The notes under the pieces: model-generated
What the model was told of the DNA's origin: nothing
Databases searched by the model: none
What the model saw: only the letters and a program-made list of their open reading frames with translations
Shown: positions 36,864 through 50,000 of the stretch, piece after piece
Layout of the letters: each line of letters opens with the position of its first letter
How positions within the stretch are numbered: the stretch's first letter is position 1
DNA from: Costus lasius
Lineage: Eukaryota; Streptophyta; Magnoliopsida; Zingiberales; Costaceae
Length of the DNA: 64,000 nt
Reading direction: 5' to 3'
Assembly: GCA_027563935.2 (NCBI GenBank)
Contig: CM050448.1
Location: 120,020,493 to 120,084,492 of the forward strand
Made by a program: the position numbers and the translations under genes

Positions 36864-38015
36864 CTTGGTACCTGAAACGTATGAGTTGGCTCGGAAGCAT
36901 TTACTGTGCTTCTGCCCTATCCAATTAAGATGACAAAGATTGTTGATATGTTAAATTAATTGCAGAGCACTTCACGAGGGTGTGTGCAGGAGTGTCTATG
37001 CTTTAGCTCTTAGCAATCTGTAAATATTTGTTTGTTGAAAAATGTTCGGTTTTTGGGTTGAAGGTGCTTGAGAGCATAGAAACTTGGCAAGGTTTGAGAA
37101 CCCTGTAAATATTACTTTTCTGTTTCTTGAGGTTGCAGCTATTAGCTAAACAGTTAGAAATGATTTTTGATTGAAATCACATGATTGAGAGTCCATTAGT
37201 TCATAGCGTAATTGCAATAATTGATTGTAAATTTGTAACACCATCGAACACGCTATGCTCGAGTAGAAATCATCGCCTAAAAAGAAAACCTATTTCGGAT
37301 GGAGAATTAGAATTACATCCGTTCTCAAAGGAAAAACACTCCTATTTGTTTTATTTACTCCATTTATTGCACTTGCGATATCAACGCACGCCTTGTGTCA
37401 AGCACCATGTTGACAATTTCAAATTGGAATTAATATTTCAATTCCAATTGACAGGTCAAGAGAAAGAATGACTAACATTTTAATATTAGTTTAACCCAAA
37501 ATAATAATTAAACACCTTGTTCCAAGTTGTGATTTATTTTTTATAATATTTGAACGAACCGAATAAGATCAAAAATTGACCTCATTTCACGTTACACACA
37601 TGAAGGTTTGGAGTACACCCCTACAAATATAGACTGGTACCATTTCCACAAATTCGACGGTGATTTGAATGCATTGTAGAGTAAGTCAACCGCGAGAAAC
37701 ATCCAAGCTAATTATTCATTTTAGCCGACTGTATTTATTAAGTTCTCCAGCTAGCTATGTTATGATATTTTTCATCTATCTAAAATCCCCCAACCATTAA
37801 CTGTGATAGAAGCACATGAATACACTGCATACTCGAATATACAGATACACAACTTTGGCCAAGCCTTCCAATATCCACTGAATATAAATGATAGTTTAGT
37901 TTAGCCATCTGTAAACTAATATTTTACAAGGGGTATGGAATAAAGCACTTGATAAAAATAAGCAATTCTGAGTCACAATGAACAAAAACAAAATCTTAAT
38001 AATTGGGCAGTGAGG
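36864..38015. other. Intergenic, between convergent genes
   Basis: The U-box gene and the SAM gene converge here, so the stretch should hold both 3' untranslated regions. It is AT-rich and shows no further gene, repeat or element end. Confidence 0.5.
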
Positions 38016-41000
38016 TCACCGTCGTTGTCGCTGTCTTGTATGAGATAATACTGCAAGAAGTATTTTCTTCCTCGGACCCTACACAGTGAAACAAACAACA
38101 GATTCGGCAAGGTGAGAAATAACATGTATAACATATTTAGAAAAATAAATTCAAGTAAGATATAGCATGAGCAGTTGACGGAATTACGAGAAAACACAAT
38201 CAGGTGTCTGTGGCATAATGTAAAGAATCGTGAGAGAAAATCCTTCTGTAACTAAAACCAGTCGACATGATCTACCAGTTTGGACAGTTCCATCGAATTT
38301 CTAAGTATAGCGCTGCTAAAATATACTGCAAATTTAATCATGGCAATGAAAAACTAGTGTCCTGAATATGCTAGGTGCCAATAGCACGAAGAACTTGAAG
38401 TCCAGAGTTCTTAACGAATTGTCATCAAATATGTTGCATTCATAACAAGTATACAATTGAGTAAATTGAAAACATGATCCACGAATTCCATTCTATTTCA
38501 AGTCATGGATGTTAGGGTTAAATGAAAACATTAGAATCTTGAGGTCTGAGCTTTCAGAAACATTAATCTACCGAAGGATTAAAATCTAAATACGATAACC
38601 ATAATAGTCCTGTCGGACTGGCACAGTATCGATGCCACACAATATGACACAGAATAAGCAAAATATAAGTCAATTTGTTCCAGCTCCGAAACAAACTCCA
38701 CCTGTCCCATGCCTTCCACAAAGCTAATCCTATCTCCTAATTCCAATAGAATAAAAAATTATTCATTTAAATAAAAAAATAGTCAAATAATATCCTCTCT
38801 ACTATGATTCTAAGAAGGAACCCCACTAACATTCAAAAAGAAATGATGCAATTGTTTAACACCAAAGATTTTATATTGATATCAAGAAATGTGGTATTGA
38901 TAATGTAGAATGAGTCAACTAGTTGCCATGGTGTGCAACTTATGTATCAGAACATATAAAAATCAATATACATATACATATATAATAAATTTTGGCCGGT
39001 AACGATTATTACTTTACATAGGTACCAATCCCGATTATTACTTTACATAGGTACCAATCCACTAATACAAACAGAATTTTAAAACCTTGAACCAAAATAT
39101 TTGAAACTACGGTGATCTATAGAACTAGCAGTACAACCAACAGCACTAAATACAGATAAAAATAAGTTACTGTCGCCTTGCAAGTCAATTGTCGCAAGTA
39201 AACCACAATCCAAAGTTTATTAGCCCTAATAAGACGCAAGTTGGCCACCACATTAGATAAGTTTGAAACATCTCATCATAATCATAAAACTTATTTGATG
39301 GTTCTTTTCCATTGGTAGCCTACCTTTATAGCCTCTTATCTAATACTGTTATTTGATATTCTTTGGTCTGCTTAACATACTAATGTGGTCTTCATTTTAG
39401 TTCTAGTTTTGATGGGTCAAATTCAATTCAGTTAGGTTTAAAGGTATGCCTTATGAGTCGATACCTAATTAAAAAGATAAATAAAATCATAAATTTACAT
39501 TGAATCCTCCACCAATTAAACATAAAAATAATTATTATAAATACAAAGATATTTTAATTTATAAAATTACATTTTATAAAAGAATTTAAAATAAAAAGTA
39601 AAAAAATTAAAGGTTTGTACCCATTTAAATACTTGAGTAGGGTTTCGGTCATGTAATAGGGCCCAACTATCAATATCTAGTTTATTCAATTGAGGTCAAG
39701 TTCAAGTGTCAAATAAAAAATAAAAAATCAAGTATGCAACCCATTGTCATTCCTAGATTCAACATAGTAGTGAAGACTTGTATGAAAACTTATTTATCTC
39801 AATGTTAATAGACCCAACATCTCCAATGCAGTGGCTGGAGTAAGGTTAGAGTCCTAAGTAACCCCAGTAGAAAGCCATTCTCAAGACTCTACAGTCCCGT
39901 TTGGCGTTGTTGCGCTTCCCGTTAGGGCAATAAGCGATAAGCGGTCATAGTGCATTTGTTGTGTTGCAGAATAATATAAAAGCTTATACTTTTCACCAAA
40001 GCAGCGAAATCCTGCTTTTGGCGTTGCAGCGCAAGAGGCATGTGGAGAGCGTGGGTAATGTGGGGGCCTGGGGGGTATGCAGGTTCAATTCCCACTGCTA
40101 TATATGTTAGTATATATTCATATATAATTTAATATATTAACATAGATCAAGGTTTGAAAAACCGGATTCAAATCAAAATCTAAAACCTTGATCTAGATAG
40201 CTAGATATAATATATATTACACAATAGCTCTACACAACACCAGTGCTATAATCGCAGCTCAGCTGTGCCAAACGGAGCTGCACTCAGAGAAAAGGAATTC
40301 TTTACAAAAGGAATAAACACATCAAAATTGAATCTTGTACGGATGTCAATTGCGCAGGTAGCATCATTGAGGGAAGGAGATCTACTTCTATTTAAACCTC
40401 GTAACTTTGAGAAGAAATAGAAAGTTGTTACAAGATCTAGTTCAGAGGTTGAATGTAGAGCTATAACTCTTACATTTGTAAAATGATGCGATTACCCTTC
40501 ATGACTGAACTAAGTTTTTTTCATGGAGATCGTCTGGCTATGAGTAATAAGACACGATAATAAGGTTGCTATTTATATAGCAAACGATCTAATATTTCAT
40601 GAATGAATAAAACACATAAAATTTATTGCCATTTTGTAAGATATGTTGTAATGTCTAAAAAAAAATCTACACCACCTTCAGTACGTAAACACATCTTCAT
40701 CAATATCTCAGAGAAAATATAAGACCAACTCTACTCTATAATGAAATAAGACAGCATATTTTCTTTTTCAACAATATCCACGTAGATTAAGCCAATATAA
40801 AGAGATTCCATAACAAATTATTATCATCTAGAATAGATAGCACCTCAAATTTTGAATAATCTTGTCTTATTAACATCAACACCATTTTAGGTTTGTAAAT
40901 ATGATCTTTATTTTTTTTTTACAAAAATTATTAATGAATGAATTCGAGGTAATAAAGCACAATTGCCCTAGACAAGATCTCAAGCGTGAAAATTTATGTA

Positions 41001-44000
41001 AAAGCATGCACCAAATGATTGTTGTAGTTAAATTATTGGTGATTTGTGTCATTTTCACCATATTATTCACCAATTCCAAGTCATGGATGCCCATCATTAA
41101 GTTGATACAATATGTTGTACAATGAACCCAAAAAAAAAATGTGAAATATTTCTGGATCACTTTTACTCTCATAAAGGCATCATCTACCATGATTTGCATA
41201 AAGTGATACGGGTTGATCTCTAAACAACAAATGTAAATTGTATCGTGATAGAGGGTTGATGTATCCATAGACTTACTGTTACAGGCCCATTGTCTTAGTA
41301 GTTGTGGTCTTTTAATAAAGTGGGTCGGGTTGGTTTGTCATACCCGGTTCACTGAGTGAGTGAAGTCTATAAATAAGGCCTAGAGTTGAGTTAGGGTTTG
41401 TCTAGAGTCTTGTTATTTTATCTTGGGTGTTCTCTTGCACGATTCTCGCCGGTGACGGCTGAGGGGTTCTATCAATTGGTCCGACCTGCCAGATCGATCG
41501 CCGGGGAACTGATGGTCCGGTGGTCCGGCGACGGATAAAGGCGGAAGAAATTCAGTTGTCGGTAGTAGATCTAATCGGTGGATCTATTATCGTTGATCAA
41601 GCCGACAAAGAAACCATAGGGAGGAGTCAATCGAAACCCTAGGGAGAAGGTGAACGTACAACAACAACTCTGCTATCGGCGACGTTTCCAGTGCGAGCGG
41701 TGACCACTGTAGCAGCATCAGGTGTCGGCAGTACTGTAGCGCCGGTACTGTGGCGCTCGAAATATTAAAAAAAATTGAGGGGAGATGGATCATCGTCTTG
41801 TTGTTTTAGAGGAGATGAAAATAATGTTGAAAGACATGATTAGAGAGGAACGAGAGCGACAGATAAATCCTCGTCTTGACGTTTTAGATGAGATAAAAAT
41901 AATGATGAGGGAGTTAGTTCAAGAGAACAAAAGACAAGAGGGTGTAAAGGTACTTGTTGATCGACAGACTTATCCAACCTCAAGCAATGTCCTAAAGAAT
42001 ACATCACGGAGTCAGAGTGTCATGGAAGATAGACAACCGCTTCGCATTTATGTGGACTTGCATGGATTTGACGGCCCTGCTCCAAAAGATTGGATTGCAC
42101 AAGCTGAATATTTCTTCACCAATAGAGGTACGCAAGATGATTTAAAGTTTCCTCTGGCATTTGTTCGTATGGTGGGACCAGCATATGATTGGGTTCGAAG
42201 GTTAACACGACAGATTCCTAATCTCTCTTGGGAAAGGCTGAAGTCAGCAATGATCCTAAGATTTAGTGCAATTCCTAATCAAAGCTCCTTTGAGAAAGAC
42301 GATCTCACTCATGTTGATCATGGTTCTAGAGCATCGACTGATACCACTTTTGATCCTCATTCTGAACCGAGCAATTATCCAGCAGTTGAGGCCGATTATA
42401 GCCCCAATATATAAGAGAAAATGATTGGTGTTGTTGTTGAAGCTTCCATGAGGGAAGATGAGGAAAAAGGTTTGCAAGATCACCCAAGGTTGTCTGTACC
42501 AAATGATATGGTGATCACATTTGCCTTAGAAGAAACAGAAGAGATGCAGGAGAAGCAACCCTTAAATGCAAAACCTGCCAATCCTGGAGACTTCAGCTTT
42601 ATTCTCTCAGGTCCTCCACACCATGATATAAACGGACACCCTCAGCTTCCTAGTTATATATTCCAGCCACATGAGTGGGGTGAGATATCTTCTGAAGAGC
42701 AAGATGAAGCTGTCAGGCAGAGGGCTAAAATGTTTGGCATTGCGGATGCAACCAATTATCGAGCCACTTGGGATCCTGGAGGCAGCTCAAGATGCAGTTT
42801 TCTAGCCTTGAGGACAAGGCTAGTTTGAGAGGGAGCAATTGTTACGGGCCATTTGTTACGAGCCCATTGTCTTAGTAGTAGTGGTCTTTTAATAAAGCGG
42901 GTCGGGTTGGTTTGTCATGCCCGGTTCACTTAGTGAGTGAAGTCTGAGTTAGGGTTTGTCTAGAGTCTTGTTATTTTATCTTGGGCGTGCTCTTGCACGA
43001 TTCTCGCCAGTGATGGCTGAGGGGTTCTATCACTTACCCTAGATACTTTTAATAGTAAAGTAGACAAGTAAACGATATTAATCCAAGTTTGTTCAGTCTA
43101 TCCATAGCATCAACTATCAAGTTGACATTGTATGCTTCCCCGTATTCATAGTCTAAATTTTCTCCGCTTGCTCATCTAAGCGGGGGATAGCAATCTCATA
43201 AGAAATCAAAAGTATGATCCAAGAATCTATTTGCTGTCAGATCACCTGCAGAATGACTAAACAACCACGTTGATCATGTGATAGATATTGTGGGAGGAAA
43301 ACCCTCAAAGTCCATCTCAATCGCAACTGAGATTGACCTCTTGCCAAATAATGAGAGGTTCACTTCTGGCTTGCTTAACCCCCTCAAGCACTTTAAACTC
43401 CAACTTAAGGCATGTGTGACTAAAGTTAATGTTGCTTGATTCAAACTTGGATAATTTGGCATTGAGACCCAATATGCTAATGTTCCTTGCAGATGTACTG
43501 AATGCTAGAAGCCAAAAGAGCAAGTCAAGGTCCTCCATGATAACATCCTTCCATCCATCGTATTTAATGTAGGCGAGGTGTTCAAATGTTCAATTTGTTC
43601 ATTTTGTAGCGTCAAATAGCTATTTAAATAGCAACAAATTTCTTATGGAGCCATCAAACTTCTTGCAAGTCAAACCCTTCATGAATCATGACTACATATT
43701 TGTGTCGCTCGCATTTGTCATGCACAAGATGCTGGAATGCACATCAATTGAACTCATCACACTTATTCATTTTTTAGTTTCAAGTTGCTCTTTAAAAGTA
43801 CAATATCGATTCAAATGGGTAATGTTACCCCACAATGATGTAATTACATATTCATTGTAATGGCAACAATTATCCAATCTGCAACCACGTTGTCATTTCC
43901 ATGATTGAGTGAATCAAAGAGTTTAAGGAGTTATATAAGAGTTCAAGAGAGATTAAAGTGCTGAGTGATTAAGAGAGTTTGAGGGCTTAGAAAGTAAAGA

Positions 44001-47000
44001 GTTGGAGAATGAATGAGAGATAATAAGGGAGGGGAGGGGGTTTAAATAAAATTCATCACGGCAAAAAGCACTCCGAATAGAAAAGTTACAAAAATCTAGA
44101 AGTCTAATTGTTACTCTTACAACCTAAGTTATTTGAACAAAGATAAAATTTGTTCATCAACCTCCAACTTGTTTAAAACAGTAGACAGAAAGCAAAGGCT
44201 ATGATGGTTAACAGAAAACAACAAAAAGAGCCCGTGGGCTTCAATTACATCTCCAACCGACTACTTTTGGACTCGCATGCTAAGGATATGCCGGGTACAA
44301 GTTGGCACAAAATGTACCATAATTGACCGTTTCCCTAGCTAAAGCATCAAAGCCAAGTAAATACTTCGCACTGACATTAGTGCATGCCATGTTTATTTGC
44401 ACCAGTCTAGCACAGAATTTCATACATGTACTGACAAAGTCTGTAGGTGTCACATTTATCTGCAATAATGTTTGAAGATAATTAAGTGATCGGTGAAAAT
44501 TATATGGAAACTATGTTGGTTAATCAGCATTCTTTTACATTTTAAACGTCTATAGTTTGCTAACGCTAGCTGCTAGCATAAGAAGATGATTGAGCCTTTA
44601 AGAATATACCTACCAAGAGACATGTGGACAAATATTTAGAACCACGTACAAGAGCAACAAATGCCTATTTCTGAATTATTTCCTAGAATTAGCACACCCT
44701 AAAAAATTGGCTGTACAATCTAGAATTTGGGACCATCCAGTCGCATCACTCTTATTATTGTTGTGCCAAACGAACTATAGAAAGGATCGTATAGATATCT
44801 CTGCAAACAAATCAGGCTAGCTATCTAAAACTTAGTGGCTTCAGGAAAAGCAAATGAAATTTGTGCTTTCTTATACTTCTCTGAATTGGTTTGTTTGGCA
44901 AAGCAAGATCTAAAGTTCTTTGTATGATAACATATATCATGATTTAAAGGAGCAACCTAAAACCAGTGTACTGGTCATTGCTTAGACCAATACATACTAG
45001 TATGTTAACCAGTACACGCTAGGCAAACCAACACATGGTACTCTAGAGTATATTATAAAATATTATACTACACTGTTGGTAGCATAACCTAGTATAAGGG
45101 GATCCATGTGCTTATGCTTGAATAGGTACATAACGAACTTTTGCCTGATATATTTGGTATTTTTAACCATAACAGTCTATCCCAAAACAATTAATTTTGG
45201 ATAGCACAGAAGCATCCAGATGTGATCCTTTCGCTTGCATATTTCACAAGATCCTCAAAACCTTGCTTCTAAGCAATCTAACATCACGAATAATGGATAG
45301 ACAGCAAATACATCCATACCTATATAATAAGGATATATATACTCAGCAAACAATAAAATTAAATAAGGTGTGAGTAAGCAATCTTCCAAGTCTCTACAAT
45401 GCCCTATGCTATAAAGTGAAAAACAATAGTTGAAATTTCAAAATCACAGATCCAAGATTGATTACGCAATTTTTGAAATAAAATCCATTTCAGTTTTTCA
45501 GAACTTCAACAAACAAGAGATTTTTTTGTTAGTCGAACATAGTAAGATAACCTGACAATTTGACTCCGGATACAATCATATGTGATTTATTTCATCCATC
45601 ATAGAAAAAGATGCAACTTCAGGCAAAGTTCCAATAATCACTATTGAGTAAGAAAGTTGTGGATCGACATGGTATTTTGTAATCATACGTAAATATATTG
45701 TATTAAAACGGCTTGATGAATTAAGGACATTTTATGAGTTCAAAAAAGAAAAAGTATAAGTGATATAAATTACCATAGGAATTCCCATTTCTTTTAGGTC
45801 ATTGTCTCCCATCTGCCTCAACGCAGCCATATCCACCTACCACCAGATGTACCATACGAGAAATTATAGGGACAAAACTCTATTATGTCAATTATGAACA
45901 GCATTTATAATCAAAAGTATCTTCGCCATAAAGTTAGTAACAAATAGTATATCCCCATATTTCATAGCGATGCATTTGACAGATACTATAAAGCTTGATT
46001 AAAATGATGCATTTTCTTATGAAACAATATAATTAGAAAACAAATATTTCTATTTTAATTACTCCAAAGTACACAAATGAATGTCGAAGTTCTATGGTTC
46101 AGGAAAACTTCAGTAAAAATAAGTTAGGAATTTTATTGGCTATGGATACTAAAGTTCAAACAAGATAATACATCCTATTTAAAATTAGAGAAAAAGCATA
46201 TTTATATCTTATATGAAATATTTTCGTTTGTCCATTTCAGATTAACATTTCATGAATTAGTCACAAGTGAAGAAACAAGTTCTTACTGATTAAGTTGCTA
46301 CAAAGGAAATTAAGTCACACTTGCTAAAGTTTTAGCACATGGCAGTATGGCACATCACTGAGCTAGTTAACTCAACTGAAAAAATAAAACAGATTACAAA
46401 TCACATTTACTTCATTTACAAACTAGTGTATCATTCCATTAAGAAATATGCATCAAATTCATGGAGAGAATATGTCCTCATTTAAAGTATTTTGTGTTGG
46501 GTGGTTACATACAATATAAAATAAAAGATGCCATAACGAGTCAACTTCCACCTAACTCAGCGGGATCAAGTTTTCAGTAGTTATATAAGAGTACAAATAA
46601 CTACTCAAGATGAACAGAATATAATACCTCTTCTGCCTGAAAGAGAATGGCATATTTTCCCAGACCCAATGAATGCAGTAAAGTAGCGACTGTAAGTGGT
46701 TCCTCAGGCTGCAGAAGGCAAAAAAGAAACCTCAGCAGCCTTTTCCAAGGAGATGTCTGCTTATAATTATCATGTTAGGCGATCGATATAATACCATTGC
46801 AGAAAATTGTAAGAACCTTTTGTAGGTTATCATTACTGATTTTCTATTTAAGAACTCGTGACACAGTAATTTTCTTGTGTCAGTTAGCAAAAACATACTC
46901 ATTAGTCCTAAATCTATAAACTTCTTGTTAAAGGTGCACTAAGGTTCCAATTTGATAGAACTCGTGCGAAGCACACCAAAGTAGACAAAACAAGATGCTT

Positions 47001-50000
47001 GACAAAAACCTAACTCTAACCCTAGGCTCTTATTTATACCCTTTTCCTACCTAGCGAACCGGGTACGACAAACCAATCCGGATCCGCTTATGGATAACCT
47101 ACTAAAGACATTGGGCCCGTAACAATTGCCCCCCCCCCTAAAACGGAAACTCATCTTGTGTCGTCTCCAGGGTCCCACGGCATTCGATCCTCTCCCTCCA
47201 AATCTTCATCTTCGGCTAACAACATCACCCAGATTTGCTTGTTCGCACATCGAAGCATAACCTTTTTTCTCTCTTATTGATGTACTCCTAGTGGGACATA
47301 GTTTGGTTCCTTCTAGAATAGTCATAAGTGCTTGAAGATGTCCGTTGATCCCCCACCTCTTTGGAGCCATTATGGGATGGCCCACCTCCTTTCCCCTCAG
47401 CAGGCAGTGTAATGCTAGAATTTACATTAATGCTTCTTCTTGGCTGCTGGACACTATAGGATGAAACCACTTGGGAAGTTGAATCTGGCACAGCTGGAGT
47501 AGGAGGAAAGCTTCCTCTCCAAGAGTAGGTCCCACTGCGTGACTGGCTTTTGCTTACCACCTCTTCCGTCCCTGTTCGCCCTTGTAATGTGAATCCCCCA
47601 ATCAGCTCCCTCTCAATGACTCGAGCGAGTGTCATGGCTCGCATAACATTAGTGGGTAAGAAGGCTCGCACCTTTTCTCTAATATTGTTGTTTAAACTTT
47701 TCAAGAAGAAACTCACGTACTGTTCTTCAGAAAGGTCTGGTATCTATGAAACTATCTCCTCAAAAACCCTATGTGCTCGGTCACAGTCAGGAGGCCTTTC
47801 TCTAAGGCCGCCAGACGCTCATTGCTGAAGTAGACGCTCATTGCTGAAGTGGCTGGGAACTCACTATAGCGCTGTAGCATTTCTTCCTTCAACCTTTCCC
47901 ACGTTAGATTGGAAATCCTTCGTCTCATCCATCGAAACCAGTGCCCTGCTGAGCCTTCCATGCTCACGAAAGCCATCGGAACCTTATATTCATCTGTCAT
48001 CCCTTGGATGTCAAAGTATTGCTCGACCCATGCAATCCATCCTACAGGATCAGTCCCATCAAATCCTGGCAGCTCTATGCGCTTATGATCCACCGTATGT
48101 TCTCCCTCGAAGTCATCCCCCTAACTGGTTCTCCTCCTAAGTGCACTCCACCTCTCAATCTGTCTTCATCAATGATCTCTATTCTGTTTGGCCTCATGCT
48201 TGTCTCTGGTGGAGACCAATGCTCCCGTGAAGGTGGTGGGAGGTATGGTTCCTTGCCTGGGCAATGATGAGGGCCCGTTAGAAGCTCCCTTTCTTCGTCT
48301 CACCTTCCTTTCATTGTTTCTGACATGTTCCTCATCTCGTTCCTCAGCTCATCGATAACCCCCAAGTGTCGATCACTTCTTGTCGTCATCTCCCCTCAAT
48401 TTTTTTTTACTATAGTGATTTGCTACGGTAATCGCACATTAACAATTTTTTTCCTAAACCTAGCTACAGTAACTCTCCACGCTCACACAGGCGCCACGCC
48501 TGCTTCGCCGCTCTCCCGCTTGCGACCGCTTCCACACGAGCTGCCTTCGTCCACGCCCTCTTCGCCGGCCAACCCTGCTCGTCGCCGGCTAGGGTTCCGA
48601 CTAAGATTCCAGAAAGGGTTCTGGCTAGGGTTCCGGCCAATTGTGCTCGTCCGCAGCGGAAGAAGGACAGCTGCAACAGAAGCTTGTGGCAATCGTGGGC
48701 GCTACTTCACACCTTATCGTTGTCGCCTGACGCAGTGCCCTCAGACCTCCGTGATTGGCGAAGCAAGCGTAGATGCAGGGAGTTGCCAACCGCCGTCCGC
48801 CCGAAATCTTAGATCAGCCACAGGACGTCAAAAGGACTCGCGCACGAGATGCTGCCGCTTCGTCTGTTCTGAGCCCGCCGTCATGCGCGTCGAAGTCGAT
48901 TGCCGCTCAAGCCTCCGTCGGAGACAATCGACGAAGACCTCCGACACGCACGAGCTCGCCGTAAGGGGTTGATGAAGACCGCCGATTCCGAGAGGCGGAC
49001 GAAGCCGATCCGCCTAGATGCCGCCGATCCTTCGCCTTCCCCTACCCTGGCCACCAGAGTTCGCCCCTAACCACCTTAGAGGAGAAACCGCCGCAGAGGG
49101 AAAAGCAGACGTCGGAGAAAGCCTCTGCTACAATGTTGTCACCTCCCAACCTTCCATTCGAAATTCACCTCCTTCCTAGGGTTACCTTCGTCGGTTTGAT
49201 TAACAATAATAGATCCACCGATTAGATCTACCACCGACAACGGAACTTCTTCTGCCTTTATCCGTCACCGGACCACCGGTTCCCCGGCGATCGATCCGGC
49301 AGGTCGGACCAATTGATAAAACTCGTGCAAAGCACGCCAAAGTAGACAAAACAAGATGCTTAACAAAAACCTAACTCTAACTCTAGGCCTTTATTTATAC
49401 CCTTTTCCTACCTAGCGAACCGAGTATGACAAACCAACCCGAATCCGCTTATGGATAACCTACTAAAGATATTGGGCCCATAACACAATCTCATGAGTTC
49501 AATAAATAATGCCTATGACTGGAATAACAATTAGGTCAATGGGGCAGTGCAGGGTGAGGGTGGGGCAGGCAAGGTGGTATAAAGCCAAAAAGCTAAGAGA
49601 TATAGCTGAATGTATGAAAAAGTAAATCTTATAACAAATTCTCACTGCATTGCTGCACAAACACATGCAAATTAACCTACACGTTTTAAAACAACTTGAC
49701 ATGGCACATGGTACAAGCAATCGTCAACAACAAGGTGTAGGTTTTGACAAATAGAAGTCAATTCACAAGATAAGAAAAGACTATTATGATTGCTGAAAAT
49801 AGAAAAACATACAATCTTTGGTTATCTTCTTATCCACCTTCAATAGAGAAACATGCTTCTCCCTGCATTGCTAAGAGCATACGACCATCCTTTGATATAA
49901 AGATTGGTCTCCCTACCCACATCTATATATTTCGATCAATACTTTGAAGACCTTGTTTCTCAACTGTGCAGTCAAATCAAAATCGCAGTAGTCTTGACCA

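Larger units (their letters stand above)
41277..43032 (+). mobile_element. Gag-only LTR retrotransposon, copy A
   Basis: A complete 1756-bp element in intron 6 of the SAM gene, opposite to the gene. LTRs at 41277-41474 (198 bp) and 42840-43032 (193 bp) begin TGTTAC and end CTATCA. The flanking CTTAC is an exact 5-bp target duplication (41272-41276 and 43033-43037). After the left LTR and two bases comes TGGTCCGACCTGCCAGAT, which differs at one base from the complement of the plant tRNA-Tyr 3' end as I recall it. A purine tract GAGAGGGAGCAAT precedes the right LTR. Coding capacity is one gag-like frame broken by a stop. There is no protease, reverse transcriptase, RNase H or intact integrase, so movement would need enzymes from another element. 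Confidence 0.88.
46953..49485 (-). mobile_element. Gag-only LTR retrotransposon, copy B
   Basis: A 2533-bp relative of copy A in intron 4 of the SAM gene, in the same orientation as the gene. LTRs are 172 bp each (49314-49485 and 46953-47124); on the element strand they begin TGTTA and end TATCA. Flanks CAATT and CAATC agree at 4 of 5 bases. Next to the 5' LTR the element strand reads TGGTCCGACCTGCCGGAT, 18 bases that match the complement of the plant tRNA-Tyr 3' end as I recall it. The leader (about 48400-49310) is GC-rich and shares text with copy A. A G run followed by CAAT precedes the 3' LTR. The only coding sequence is a broken gag. Confidence 0.88.
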
